Shown here piece by piece: positions 9,258 to 18,591 of a DNA stretch of 58,488 bases. The DNA comes from CAYSYY01 sp964576115 [NCBI: uncultured Gemmatimonadota bacterium] (GTDB lineage: Bacteria; Blakebacterota; Blakebacteria; Blakebacterales): the NCBI GenBank assembly GCA_964576115.1, contig CAZNUA010000022.1:1-58488 (forward strand). The letters are read 5' to 3'. Numbering within the stretch: position 1 is the stretch's first letter; each line of letters begins with the position of its first letter. The notes under the pieces were generated by a model that saw only the letters and a list, made by a program, of their open reading frames with translations, made no database searches and had not been told where the DNA came from. A program made the translations under genes and the position numbers.

Positions 9258-10240
9258 GCTCCCGGTTCCCTGTCGATGGTGTCGTATTTCGGGGGTTCGG
9301 GCGGCTTCGATTCCTTCAGGGCCTTGCCCGAGGCGGCGGGCAGATCCTGCAGGATCTCGGCGATACCGCCCAGCCCTCCGAGCAGGGCCGAGGCTTCGAA
9401 GGGCAGGAAGATCTTGGTGGCCTGGCCGTCGGCCATGGCCGTGAGGGCTTCCAGGTACTTGATCGTGATCAGGTCCTGGGTCGGATTGCCGTCGTGGATC
9501 GCCTCGTACACCTTGAGCACCGCCTCTGCCTCACCGTTGGCCACGGTGGTCAACTGGTAGCGGTCGGCGTCGGCGACCTTCTCTATCGCCATGGCCCGTC
9601 CCTCGGCTTCAAGGATGGCGGCCTGCTTCTGTCCCTCGGCCACCTTGATGGCGGCTTCCCGCTCCCCGTCGGCCTCGAGCACCACCGCCCGCCGGGTCCG
9701 CTCGGCCTTCATCTGGCGGTGCATGGCTTCCATCACGTCGGCGGGGGGCTCGATCCGCTGAATCTCGACCCGCACGACCCGCACTCCCCAGCGGTCGGTG
9801 GCATCATCGAGGATCTGACGCAGTTTGGTGTTGATCATCTCCCGGCTGGTCAGCGACTCATCCAGATCCAGATCTCCCACAATGTTACGCAGGTTTGTCT
9901 GGGCCAGCTTGGTGGCCGCGGCGTAGAAGTTGGCCACGTTGTAGAGCAGTTTGACCGGGTCGGTGGCCTCGTAGTAGACGATGGCATCCATCGTCACGGC
10001 CACGTTGTCCTCGGTGATCACCTCCTGGGGCGGCACGTCCACCACCTGCTCGCGCATGTCCACTTTGCGGATCTTCTCGATGAAGGGGATGATCAGCACC
10101 AGCCCCGAGTCCATGGTGCGCTGGTACTTGCCGAGCCGCTCCACGACACCTTTCTGGTAGGGGTAGACGATCTTGATCGAGTTCGCCACGAAGACGAACA
10201 GCACGATCGCCAGAACAATCATCACGTATACCGATTCCAT
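9254..10240 (-). CDS. qmcA: SPFH/band 7 membrane protein (QmcA/stomatin-like)
   Basis: A 328-aa protein with one N-terminal transmembrane helix (about residues 4-24), then the SPFH domain: [51 protein letters not shown] coiled-coil rich in charged residues and Ala/Glu repeats (about 175-245) follows, with an acidic/Pro-rich tail. Family members form ring-like cages in membrane microdomains and pair with NfeD proteins. An NfeD gene lies 64 nt upstream, which supports the call. Start ATG at 10240. Confidence 0.9.
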   Translation of the reverse strand: MESVYVMIVLAIVLFVFVANSIKIVYPYQKGVVERLGKYQRTMDSGLVLIIPFIEKIRKVDMREQVVDVPPQEVITEDNVAVTMDAIVYYEATDPVKLLYNVANFYAAATKLAQTNLRNIVGDLDLDESLTSREMINTKLRQILDDATDRWGVRVVRVEIQRIEPPADVMEAMHRQMKAERTRRAVVLEADGEREAAIKVAEGQKQAAILEAEGRAMAIEKVADADRYQLTTVANGEAEAVLKVYEAIHDGNPTQDLITIKYLEALTAMADGQATKIFLPFEASALLGGLGGIAEILQDLPAASGKALKESKPPEPPKYDTIDREPGA

Positions 10241-10304
10241 CCGTTTCCTCCTGTGCGGTTCCGGCCCGCGAGCACCGGCGCCCGCTGCCTGATGTCAGGG
10301 ATCC

Positions 10305-10793
10305 CTACTCGACGGCGTCGTCCTTGTCTTCGACTCTTTCCGGCGCATCTTCCCCCGCTTCGAGGGGACGCACGACCAACCGGGTTCCATCGACCTTTTC
10401 CACGACGGCCCAGGTGTCCTTCTCGATCACCGTTCTGTCCGAAGAATCGGCCCGCCACTCTTCGCGATCGACGCGCACCATGCCGGTCGCCGCAGCGGGA
10501 TCGATGGTCTCGATGACATACCCTTTCAGGCCGGTATAGCGCTCGGCCCCGACGCCGAAAGTGGTCGGACCGCGATGAACCGAGCGGGCGAACCTGCGGC
10601 TCCCCGCCCAGGCGATGGCGCTCACGACGAAGAAGACGATCCACTGCCAGAGGATGCTGCCGTTGAAGAGAGCCACGATGAACGCCGCCAGGGCACCGAT
10701 ACCGAATACGATCAGGAAGAACCCGACCGTGAGCATCTCGCCGATGAGCAGTATGGCGGCCAGGATCAGCCAGGCCCAGGTCATGATGTCCAT
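10305..10793 (-). CDS. nfeD: NfeD-family membrane protein
   Basis: A 162-aa protein with three hydrophobic segments in the first 75 residues, followed by a soluble OB-fold domain (TGLKGYVIETIDPAAATGMVRVDREEWRA ... GTRLVVRPL), the short form of NfeD. The ATG at 10793 has an AAAGGG site. NfeD proteins cap or assist SPFH assemblies, and the downstream gene is exactly that partner. Acidic C-terminal tail. Confidence 0.88.
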   Translation of the reverse strand: MDIMTWAWLILAAILLIGEMLTVGFFLIVFGIGALAAFIVALFNGSILWQWIVFFVVSAIAWAGSRRFARSVHRGPTTFGVGAERYTGLKGYVIETIDPAAATGMVRVDREEWRADSSDRTVIEKDTWAVVEKVDGTRLVVRPLEAGEDAPERVEDKDDAVE

Positions 10794-10851
10794 GGTAGTG
10801 CCCTTTCTTGCAGGTCCTCGGAGCTGAATACCCGACCGGGTTCGTGCTCCT

Positions 10852-10889
10852 GCCTGCTGTCACGGATCCAACGGGTATACGCAGCAGGC
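10852..10889. repeat. 8-bp inverted repeat between thioredoxin-propeller and nfeD
   Basis: GCCTGCTG (10852-10859) and CAGCAGGC (10882-10889) are perfect complements around a 22-nt loop. No T-run follows on either strand. It may be an intercistronic processing or weak termination structure between the Trx-propeller stop (10905) and the nfeD start (10793). Confidence 0.3.
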
Positions 10890-10904
10890 CCGCCGGATTT
10901 CACG

Positions 10905-12056
10905 TCATTGCAGGTTCGCCAGGTAGATCAGGGTACGTTCGGGCCACACCCGGATCCGCTCATGGCTGGTATTGTAGCCGAAGACCGGCTGTTCCATCAG
11001 GTAGTATGTGCCCTCATGCCAGGTCAGCGCCCGGACCGGGTAGTTGGCCGCAATCCGCCGCACGATCCGACCCGAGTCGGGATCGATCCAGGCGATCGCC
11101 TCGCGTCCGGCCACAACCAGGTACTCGCCGTCGAAGGTCAGCCCCCCGTAGCCGGTCTCCTCGGGCTCGAGCTCGCGCACGATCCGGCCCGTCACGGGAT
11201 CGACGGCGCTGATTTTCCGGCTGTGCAGTACCCAGAGCAGCCCCCCGGCCCAGGTGATGGCATGGGCACCGTAGTAGCGGTTGACCTTCATCTCCTCGGT
11301 CACGATCTCGCGTACCACTCGCCCCGAAGCCGGATCGATCACGAAGGTCGGCAGGCCCGCCGTCCAGCCGTACTGCATGGCATAGAGCCGGCGCCCGTCG
11401 GTGGCCAGACCCCGTACCGAGGAGGTCCCCACCGTCTCGGCCAGATCCAGGCTGTCCCGGACAGCCCAGCTCTCCCGATCGATCCGGTAGAGGGTGCCGG
11501 TCTGAGCCACCCAGAGATCGGGGCCGAGCACAACCAGGGCCGAGGGCACTTTCTCCGACGGCGCCGGCCGGGTTCGGATCGTCCCCGAATCCACGATCCG
11601 GTCGGGACGGGGATCAGGGACATCCCAGGCTTCTCCCTGCCGATACAGATCATAGCGGCGCCGGATTTCCTCGAGCCGCTCCAGGAACGGCCCGGGACGC
11701 TCATACCCGCTCCAGCGGTACACTTTCTCACGCTCGTCGCCGATGGCGATCAGGCTGGGCCAGGCGCTGACATTGAAGTAGCGGGCGACATCGGGGATGG
11801 AGTCCCGATCGACAGTGACCCAGTGGAACCGGCGCGAAGTCGCCGCGACCGCGGCGTCACTGAAGGTGGAATCCTCCAGCACGGTGCACCAGCTTCACCC
11901 GTGGTAGGTGAAGTAGAGCAGGACCGGCCGGCTGTCACGTTGCGAGCGGCTCATCGCCGCCTCGACACTCTCCTCCCAGACGATCTCGCGGGCACTGCAG
12001 GCCAGAGCGGTCAGTGCGATCGCTCCCAGAGCCAGTGTGCGTGAGGTTTTGCACAT
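10905..12056 (-). CDS. Lipoprotein with thioredoxin domain fused to a beta-propeller, probable selenoprotein (in-frame UGA at 11897-11895)
   Basis: ATG at 12056 follows AGGGG. The signal ends LTALAC with lipobox Cys20. The thioredoxin-like domain reads SRPVLLYFTYHG-UGA-SWCTVLEDSTFSD, so the UGA (codon 54) stands where the first Cys of CxxC belongs and the second Cys is C57. The same frame continues through VTVDRDSIPDVARYFNVSAWPSLIAIGD (thioredoxin strand and cis-Pro loop). A C-terminal region of about 230 residues with repeated GLATDG, YVTN/PQQ-like blade motifs (IDRESW, IDPASGRVVREI, VDPVTGRIVREL, IDPDSGRIVRRI) looks like a propeller. The true stop at 10905 is also UGA, which fits context-dependent recoding. 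Probably a 383-aa outer-membrane or periplasmic redox lipoprotein with U54. The alternative is a nonsense mutation. Confidence 0.78.
11867..11878 (-). promoter_or_regulatory. Weak candidate SECIS hairpin after UGA 11897-11895
   Basis: The minus-strand mRNA can form UGGA, loop GGAU, UCCA, with the loop starting 20 nt after the UGA and a G in the first loop positions. The spacing suits a bacterial SECIS. The perfect stem is only 4 bp, with a C-C mismatch beyond it, so this is weaker than the element at 7450-7467. Folded by eye. Confidence 0.33.
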
Positions 12057-12187
12057 ATCCCCTGCATCCTTCCTGCTGCGCACTCCCTGGTCCGCCGCCC
12101 GAACTTTCCGGGTGGCGACCTCCGGTTCCGATAGTAGGCGATCAGCCGGCACCCTGTATATTTGGAAAGAATCAGGGAGATGCCGCC

Positions 12188-13153
12188 ATGACGTTTCAGT
12201 CGCCCCCCGATACCGACCCAGATCTCGATGCCATCCGGCAGGCTTACGGCCGTATCGCACCCCACCTGCATCGCACTCCGGTGCTCACCTCGGCCGCTCT
12301 CGAGGCACTGACCGGAGCCACCCTCATATTCAAAGGCGAGAACTTCCAGAAAGTCGGGGCTTTCAAGGCCCGTGGTGCCACCAACGCCGTCCTGGCGTTG
12401 AACGATGACGAGGCTGGAGCCGGAGTTATCACGCACTCCTCGGGTAACCACGCCGCCGCTCTGGCCTTCGCAGCCCGCCTGCGGGGAATACCGGCCCATA
12501 TCATCATGCCCTCGACCGCTCCGGCCGTGAAGAAGGCGGCCGTGGCAACCTACGGCGGCCTCATCACCGAGTGCGAACCCACACTGGCGGCCCGGGAGGA
12601 AACCGCAGCCCGCGTCGGAGCCGAAACCGGAGCGACCCTCATTCACCCCTACGACAACCCCGCCATCATTGCCGGTCAGGCCACTGCAGCGCTCGAATTG
12701 ATCGAGGACGCCGGTCCGCTCGATCTGATCCTGGTACCCGTCGGAGGGGGCGGGCTGGTGAGCGGTACGGCCCTGGCGGCCGCCGGCCTGGCCCCCGACA
12801 CCCGGGTCGTGGCGTGCGAACCGGCCAACGCCGACGATGCCCGGCGTTCCTTTCAAAGCGGCATCCTGCAGCCGGTGGGAGCGGCCGATACCATCGCCGA
12901 CGGCCTGCGCACCCAGCTCTGCGAGCGGACTTTCCGCATCATCAGAGCCCATGTGCACGACATCGTCACCGTCACCGAAACCGAAATCGTCAGGGCCATG
13001 CGTCTGGTCTGGGAACGGATGAAGATCATCATCGAACCGTCCTCAGCGGTTCCCGTCGCAGCGGCTCTGAATGCAGCGGTCGAGGTTGCGGGACAGCGGG
13101 TCGGCATCATTCTGAGCGGAGGGAATGTGGACCTCGGCGCACTGCCGTTCTGA
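12188..13153 (+). CDS. PLP-dependent serine racemase/threonine dehydratase-like enzyme
   Basis: A 321-aa fold-type II PLP enzyme. The ATG at 12188 follows CAGGGAGATGCCGCC and trims an improbable N-terminal extension that would run into the divergent thioredoxin gene. The PLP Lys is K60 in FQKVGAFKARGA. SSGNHAAALA binds the substrate carboxylate, and VPVGGGGLVSG is the Gly-rich phosphate loop. The C-terminal ACT domain of biosynthetic IlvA is absent. The length and motifs therefore match serine racemase, catabolic threonine/serine dehydratase or hydroxyaspartate dehydratase. The gene points away from the thioredoxin-propeller gene and starts a + strand run with a GNAT gene 61 nt downstream. 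Confidence 0.85.
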   Translation: MTFQSPPDTDPDLDAIRQAYGRIAPHLHRTPVLTSAALEALTGATLIFKGENFQKVGAFKARGATNAVLALNDDEAGAGVITHSSGNHAAALAFAARLRGIPAHIIMPSTAPAVKKAAVATYGGLITECEPTLAAREETAARVGAETGATLIHPYDNPAIIAGQATAALELIEDAGPLDLILVPVGGGGLVSGTALAAAGLAPDTRVVACEPANADDARRSFQSGILQPVGAADTIADGLRTQLCERTFRIIRAHVHDIVTVTETEIVRAMRLVWERMKIIIEPSSAVPVAAALNAAVEVAGQRVGIILSGGNVDLGALPF

Positions 13154-13214
13154 GGTGCCGGATCAGACACCAGGGTACTCGTCTTGCCACGATCGGCTGA
13201 AGGGGAGGGAGAGG

Positions 13215-14078
13215 ATGACCGAAGAGAGCCAGATCCACGAGTACAATCCAGATGACATCGAGCTGCGTCCACTGCGTTCGGCCGAGGAGTTCGATCAGTG
13301 CGTCGCGCTGCAGAAGGAAACCTGGGGCGAGAGCTTCACCGAAATCGTGCCCCCCTCGCTGCTCATGGTGAGTCAGAAAGTCGGAGGGGTGGCGGTGGGG
13401 GCTTTCGACCCCGCCGGCCGCCTGCTTGGCTTCGTCTTCGGCATGACGGGTGTCGAGGAGGGGCAGGTAGTTCACTGGTCGGACATGCTCGCCGTGCGCC
13501 GTGAGTACCGGGGAGCAGGTCTCGGACGCCATCTCAAACTCACCCAGCGCGAGCGCCTGCTTGAGCTCGGGGTCGAGACCGTGAAGTGGAGTTACGATCC
13601 CCTTGAAGCGTCCAACGCTCATCTCAACATCAACCGGCTCGGAGCCCGACCGACCGAATACATCGTGAATATGTACGGCGAGGATACCGGGAGCGTCCGT
13701 CATGCCGGCATCGGCACCGACCGCTTTATCATCGAGTGGAATCTGAGCGGGGAGCGAGTCGAGACCGCCCTTGCGGGCCGGCTCTCGATCGATCCCGCCC
13801 TGGCCGCCGGAGTGCCGGTCGTGAACACGAATGCAAACGCGGGCACCCCCCTCGAGGGCGCCTTCGCTCTGACCGACCTGCCCTCGGTCCGGATCGAGAT
13901 CCCGGCCGACATCCAGGAGCTGAAGGTCACCGATCCGGACGCCGCACGTGCCTGGCGCGCCGCCACGCGGCACGCCTTTCTGCATTATCTCGATCGGACC
14001 TATACCACCCGGGGGTTCATCGCCGATCGGGTATCCGGCCGCTGTTTCTATTTCCTGAGCCGGATCACGACCAGCTGA
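13215..14078 (+). CDS. GNAT-like acetyltransferase (COG3375 type)
   Basis: A 287-aa protein from the ATG at 13215, preceded by GGGAGGGAGAGG. The N-terminal half shows the GNAT acetyl-CoA loop: MLAVRREYRGAGLGRHLKL. It is followed by VKWSYDPLEASNAHLNINRLGA, which is characteristic of the COG3375 group of predicted acetyltransferases. The C-terminal half is an additional domain seen in that group. The substrate is unknown. It lies between the serine racemase-like gene and the beta-lactamase-like gene. Confidence 0.8.
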   Translation: MTEESQIHEYNPDDIELRPLRSAEEFDQCVALQKETWGESFTEIVPPSLLMVSQKVGGVAVGAFDPAGRLLGFVFGMTGVEEGQVVHWSDMLAVRREYRGAGLGRHLKLTQRERLLELGVETVKWSYDPLEASNAHLNINRLGARPTEYIVNMYGEDTGSVRHAGIGTDRFIIEWNLSGERVETALAGRLSIDPALAAGVPVVNTNANAGTPLEGAFALTDLPSVRIEIPADIQELKVTDPDAARAWRAATRHAFLHYLDRTYTTRGFIADRVSGRCFYFLSRITTS

Positions 14079-14090
14079 AAGGAGACCGTC

Positions 14091-15152
14091 ATGGTTCCCC
14101 GTTCCCTGTATTCCGTCCGAGGGTTCATCGCGAACCGTCTCGCCGCCCGGGTCGGGATCGCGCTGCTCAGTACATCCTTCCTCCTGCCACCGACTCTGAT
14201 CTTCGCCCAGGCCGATCCGGGTCTGGCACACCTGAAGGCCGAGATCGAACGGCTGGCCGAGATCGCCGGCGGCGTAACGGGAGTGGGCATCATCCACCTA
14301 GAAACGGGGCGCCAGCTCTACCTTCATCCCGACGACCCCTTCCCGATGGCAAGCACCTACAAGGTTCCCATCGCCGTCCAGCTCTTCACCCTGATCGATA
14401 CGGGACAGAAAAACCTGGGTGACATGATCGAGATCCGGGCGGTCGATCTGCACCCGGGCAGCGGTACCCTGACCGAACTCTTCGATGATCCCGGGGTGAT
14501 TCTCTCGCTGCACAATCTCATCGAGCTGATGCTTCTGATCAGCGACAACTCGGCCACCGATATCTGCCTGCGCGAAGCCGGAGGCGGCAAGGCCGTCACC
14601 GACCGCATGCGTGCGCTCGGCCTGGAAGGAATCACCGTGAACCGCCCCACCGTCGAACTGATCGGTGACTGGATCGGCATCCACGACCTGCCCCCCGGTG
14701 GGGAGATCACGATCGAGGACTTCAACCACCTCTCCCGGCAGGTGGACGCAACCGAGCGCAGACGGGCGGGCGAGGCTTTCGATACCGACCCGCAGGATAC
14801 TGCCACCCCGCGCGACGCAGCCGCACTACTAACCCGGCTCTGGCGGGGCGAGCTGCTCTCGGCCGAGAGCACCGAACAGCTGCTCGACATCATGCGCCGC
14901 TGCATGACCGGACAGGCCCGCCTGCAGGGAATGCTTCCTCCGGGTACAGTCGTGCTGCACAAGACCGGTACCATCGGACGCACGACCAACGACATCGGTC
15001 TTGTCGAGCTGCCCGGTGAAGCAGGGCATGTGGTCGTGGCGGCCTTTGTGAAGGAATCCCCGCGTGAGGTCGAGGCCCGCGAGCATGCCATCGCCCAGAT
15101 CGCGCGGGCAGTGTACGATTATTTCCTTTTCAATCCTGACACGGAGTATTGA
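14091..15152 (+). CDS. Secreted class A beta-lactamase-like serine hydrolase
   Basis: 353 aa with a signal peptide ending IFAQA (~41). The active-site motifs are S88-T-Y-K91, S151-D-N and K291-T-G. The region that should hold the omega-loop RxExxLN instead reads VNRPTVELIGDW and is longer than usual, so the deacylating Glu166 and Asn170 of true class A beta-lactamases are not evident. The family also includes serine hydrolases not shown to act on beta-lactams. It may be a penicillin-recognising hydrolase or a peptidase. The start 12 nt after the GNAT stop, with GAAAGGAG before it, suggests co-transcription. Confidence 0.83.
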   Translation: MVPRSLYSVRGFIANRLAARVGIALLSTSFLLPPTLIFAQADPGLAHLKAEIERLAEIAGGVTGVGIIHLETGRQLYLHPDDPFPMASTYKVPIAVQLFTLIDTGQKNLGDMIEIRAVDLHPGSGTLTELFDDPGVILSLHNLIELMLLISDNSATDICLREAGGGKAVTDRMRALGLEGITVNRPTVELIGDWIGIHDLPPGGEITIEDFNHLSRQVDATERRRAGEAFDTDPQDTATPRDAAALLTRLWRGELLSAESTEQLLDIMRRCMTGQARLQGMLPPGTVVLHKTGTIGRTTNDIGLVELPGEAGHVVVAAFVKESPREVEAREHAIAQIARAVYDYFLFNPDTEY

Positions 15153-15293
15153 GGGCGGATTGTTGCTCTCCCGACGCTCCCGGTCCGGGGCGTAAACACG
15201 TTCCGGTTTCCCTGCGTCGTTGGAGTGTCGGAGTCGCCGGTACGGGGCGCCGGCTTATTGTGAAGGAGACACCGCGGGCTCCACCGGGAGTCC

Positions 15294-18200
15294 ATGATGA
15301 GCCACCGGTCCGATCGCTACCGCCGGTCGCAGTTCACCACCGCCATATTCCTGCCCGGAGCAGGCCCGGCGGCGATCCGTTCCCTGATTCTCGCAATCAG
15401 TATTGTCTGCAGTCTCATCCCGACCCTCGCCCTGGAGGCTCAGGGTGACAGCTCCACGATCCGTGGCCTGGTCGTCGACGCCGAAACCGGATCCCCCCTG
15501 CATGGCGTCAATATCCTCCTGCTCACAGCCGAAGGCGATACCACCACCCTGGGGGCGATGACCGGCAGCGACGGCCGCTACCGGATTCTCTCGGTTCCCC
15601 CCGGCACCTGGATCCTGCAGGCTGGCATGATGGGGTATGAGACCCTGCGGGTACGCGAGTTCGCGGTTGGGGCCGACCGCCTGTGTGTCCAGGATTTTCA
15701 CCTGCCACCGGTCGTGCTCGAAGCGGGGCAGATCATTACCGTGACCGCTCCCCTCGATGTACTCAGGCGCGACGTGACCGGTTCGCGCGAATCCCTGACC
15801 GCGACCCAGATGATGGACCTGCCCGCTCAGTCAACGACCGACATCCTGGCCCTGCAGACCTCCTTTTACATCGAGCAGGGCTTCGAACACAACATTCCCG
15901 GTTACCGCGACCGCGGCCTGCAGCAGTTGCACGTGCGGGGGGGGCGCAACGCCGAGGTGGCCTTCATGATCGACGGCCTGCAGGTCACCAACCTCGTCTT
16001 CGGCGGCCAGGCGATGAAGACCAATCCCACCGCCCTGGAAGAAATGGTGATCATGGCCAGCGGGGTGAGCGCCGAGTACGGCAACGCCCTGAGCGGGGTG
16101 GTCAACTTCGTGACCCGTTCGGGAGGACCGCGGTACGAGGGCAACCTCGAACTGCTCTCGAGCGAGTTCGGTTCAGCCCCCGATGACGCCCGCGACCTGA
16201 CCACGAGCCGCGGTTTTCTGGGCGGACCTGTACCGCGCCTGCCCGGTCTGACCTTTTTTCTCTCCGGCTCGGCCACCACCGCCCGCGATTTCCTGGTCCA
16301 TCGAGACGACATCGTCTTCGATTTCGAGGTCGATCCCCGCGATCCCGCAACCCGACGGAACGACATCGAGTACGACCACATGCCCGAGGACTGGCTGGAA
16401 TTCGACCCCGATGAGCACGATCCCTACTATCAGCGCGAGACCGCGACCGGTCACGGCTGGCGGATCTATCCCCAGGACAGTTTCTCGGGCTGGTACGGCT
16501 ATGGTTACAACACCGAGTGGGATGTCCTGGCCAACCTCTCCCAGCGAATCGGGCGCAGCATGCGCCTCAAGCTCAGCCTGCTGCGCAACCGGCGCGTCGG
16601 GGTGCCCTATACCAGCGACTGGCGCTTTGCGATGTTCTGGGGCCTGCCCGCCGAGGTGCAGCAGCTCAATGTCTTCGGTGTCGACCGCTGGGACGCGACC
16701 CGGCTCGATCCCTGGACCGGGGATCCGATCTACGAGGGGGACGGCGATGAGCTCATCTGGGGCACCGGCCTGACCGATTTTCACAACGAAAAAAACGTGC
16801 TCGAAAAAGACCATGCCCGGATCGCGGCGGTCTGGACCCACCAGCCTCACCCGAGCACCTTTTACACCCTCCGCTTCTCCTACCTGGATTACGACCGCAC
16901 CATGCGGGTCAAACGCTGGGTCAACGATGACGGCTACGTGCCCCGCCTCGATCATCTCAATGACGAGTATCCGACCTGGATCCCCGGGGACGAGCTGCAC
17001 CAGGTCACCCTGCAGCCGCTGCCCTACAGCACCGGTACGCTGCATGAGCGCACCTACGGTTACTTCCCCGTCGGCGGGGCGGGGTACTCCACCGACGGTT
17101 CGGATCGCTACTTCTCCAACCAGTACGACACCACCCGGCACCTGCGCCTGGACATCACCAGTCAGCTCTCCGGCCATCACCTCATCAAGGGGGGAGTGGA
17201 GTACAAGCGCCTGACCCTCGATAATTACGCCATCCAGCTCCTCTACCTCACCCCGCCCTACATCACCCAGTACCGGCACACCCCGACCGAGTTCTCGCTC
17301 TATCTGCAGGACAAGATCGAGTACCGGTACGTGGTCTTCAATGTCGGCCTGCGCTTGGATAGCGGGAACTCGGGCGACCTGCCCTTCTGGCTCCACCCGA
17401 TGAATCCGATGGATACCGAACGCAATCTCGTCATCGATCCCAGCGATCCCGAAACCGCTCCCTGCAAACGGACCGGCCGGCGCCGGGCTCTTTCACCCCG
17501 CCTGGGACTGGCCATTCCCCTGTCGACAGCGGCCGTCTTCTTCGCGAACTACGGGCATTTCTATCAGTACCCGATCTACCGCAACTGTTACCTGCAGGGA
17601 ACTCTCGAGGATTCGGTACCGCTGATCGGCAATCCCGACCTGCAGATGGAATTTGCGGCCAAGTACGAGTTCGGCTGCCGGGCCCACCTGAGCGAGCTGG
17701 TCATCCTGCAGGCCGTGGCCTGGAGCAAGGATCAGAGCAATCTGGTGGGGACGATACGGGTACCCGCTTTCCACCACGGCGTTTCCAATCCCCATGATTA
17801 CACCGTCTTCATGAACAAGGACTATGCCGTCTGCCGGGGGATCGATCTCTCGCTCAGCCGCCGCTTCAGCGGTCTCTGGAGCGGCCGGCTGGCCTATTCG
17901 TGGATCACCTCGGAGATGAACGCCGAGGATCCCTGGGCGGGCTACCGGGGCGGGCACGAACTCGAAACGGGACCGAAGCGGCGCCGCCCCACCGGCTGGG
18001 ACCGGCCCCATACCCTCAGCGGCCTGCTCAGTCTGATCCTGCCCGAGGGTTTCGGACCTCAGATCGCGGGCCTGCGCCCCTTCGAACGGGCCGGCGCCAG
18101 CCTGGTCTACCGCGGTTCTTCAGGGCGGCCCTACACGCCAACGACCCGGTACGAGAGCCTCGAAACCCGTTCCGCCCGCATGCCCTGGAAATCGCAGTGG

Positions 18201-18425
18201 GATCTGCGGGCCTGGCGTGACGTGCGCCTGCTTGGGCTGGAGTGCGGCCTGCTGGTGAACATTCGTAACCTCTTCGACACCCGGATCGTGCAGAGTGTCT
18301 ACTCGGCCACCGGGAGTCCGATCGATCCGGGGCCGGGCGCCACGGCCTATTCGGAGAACTACGACCGCTCCCACTACTTCGGCTCGCCGCGCCTGATCGA
18401 CATCGGATTCAGGGTAAGATTCTGA
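15294..18425 (+). CDS. TonB-dependent outer-membrane receptor with carboxypeptidase-regulatory-like N-domain
   Basis: 1043 aa. A signal peptide (hydrophobic ~29-48) is followed by a CarboxypepD_reg-like domain (~53-130: GLVVDAETGSPLHGVNILL ... GSDGRYRILSVPPGTW). The plug domain runs ~150-265 (QLHVRGGRNAEVAFMIDGLQVTN ... EYGNALSGVVNFVTRSGG). A long beta-barrel ends in an aromatic VRF, typical of outer-membrane proteins. The family imports chelates or oligosaccharides using TonB energy; no TonB or SusD partner is adjacent, so the ligand is unknown. ATGATG start after CGGGAG; a two-codon ambiguity remains. Confidence 0.9.
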   Translation: MMSHRSDRYRRSQFTTAIFLPGAGPAAIRSLILAISIVCSLIPTLALEAQGDSSTIRGLVVDAETGSPLHGVNILLLTAEGDTTTLGAMTGSDGRYRILSVPPGTWILQAGMMGYETLRVREFAVGADRLCVQDFHLPPVVLEAGQIITVTAPLDVLRRDVTGSRESLTATQMMDLPAQSTTDILALQTSFYIEQGFEHNIPGYRDRGLQQLHVRGGRNAEVAFMIDGLQVTNLVFGGQAMKTNPTALEEMVIMASGVSAEYGNALSGVVNFVTRSGGPRYEGNLELLSSEFGSAPDDARDLTTSRGFLGGPVPRLPGLTFFLSGSATTARDFLVHRDDIVFDFEVDPRDPATRRNDIEYDHMPEDWLEFDPDEHDPYYQRETATGHGWRIYPQDSFSGWYGYGYNTEWDVLANLSQRIGRSMRLKLSLLRNRRVGVPYTSDWRFAMFWGLPAEVQQLNVFGVDRWDATRLDPWTGDPIYEGDGDELIWGTGLTDFHNEKNVLEKDHARIAAVWTHQPHPSTFYTLRFSYLDYDRTMRVKRWVNDDGYVPRLDHLNDEYPTWIPGDELHQVTLQPLPYSTGTLHERTYGYFPVGGAGYSTDGSDRYFSNQYDTTRHLRLDITSQLSGHHLIKGGVEYKRLTLDNYAIQLLYLTPPYITQYRHTPTEFSLYLQDKIEYRYVVFNVGLRLDSGNSGDLPFWLHPMNPMDTERNLVIDPSDPETAPCKRTGRRRALSPRLGLAIPLSTAAVFFANYGHFYQYPIYRNCYLQGTLEDSVPLIGNPDLQMEFAAKYEFGCRAHLSELVILQAVAWSKDQSNLVGTIRVPAFHHGVSNPHDYTVFMNKDYAVCRGIDLSLSRRFSGLWSGRLAYSWITSEMNAEDPWAGYRGGHELETGPKRRRPTGWDRPHTLSGLLSLILPEGFGPQIAGLRPFERAGASLVYRGSSGRPYTPTTRYESLETRSARMPWKSQWDLRAWRDVRLLGLECGLLVNIRNLFDTRIVQSVYSATGSPIDPGPGATAYSENYDRSHYFGSPRLIDIGFRVRF

Positions 18426-18467
18426 ACCTTCCAACCATTCATCCCGTACCGTCATCGAAGAGTATTG

Positions 18468-18512
18468 TTCCGCAGGCTCGGCACGTATCGCGTGTCATTG
18501 CGGAATTTTATA
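18468..18512 (+). terminator. Probable terminator of the TonB receptor gene
   Basis: TTCCGCA (18468-18474) pairs with TGCGGAA (18499-18505), with further CAC/GTG pairing inside, followed by TTTTATA. It lies 43 nt after the receptor stop. The large loop makes it less certain than the other terminators. Confidence 0.45.
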
Positions 18513-18591
18513 CGCGGAATCATGCGCTGAGCTGAGACACTTTACCGCCGAGTGGCTCTCCCGCCCGGCCCGGCTGAAAAGAGCTGGTGTC

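Noticed and set aside
7139-12056. UGA reassigned to Trp, Gly or Cys throughout the genome
   Set aside because: Many genes in the window end properly at UGA, including the second thioredoxin gene itself, so global reassignment does not fit.
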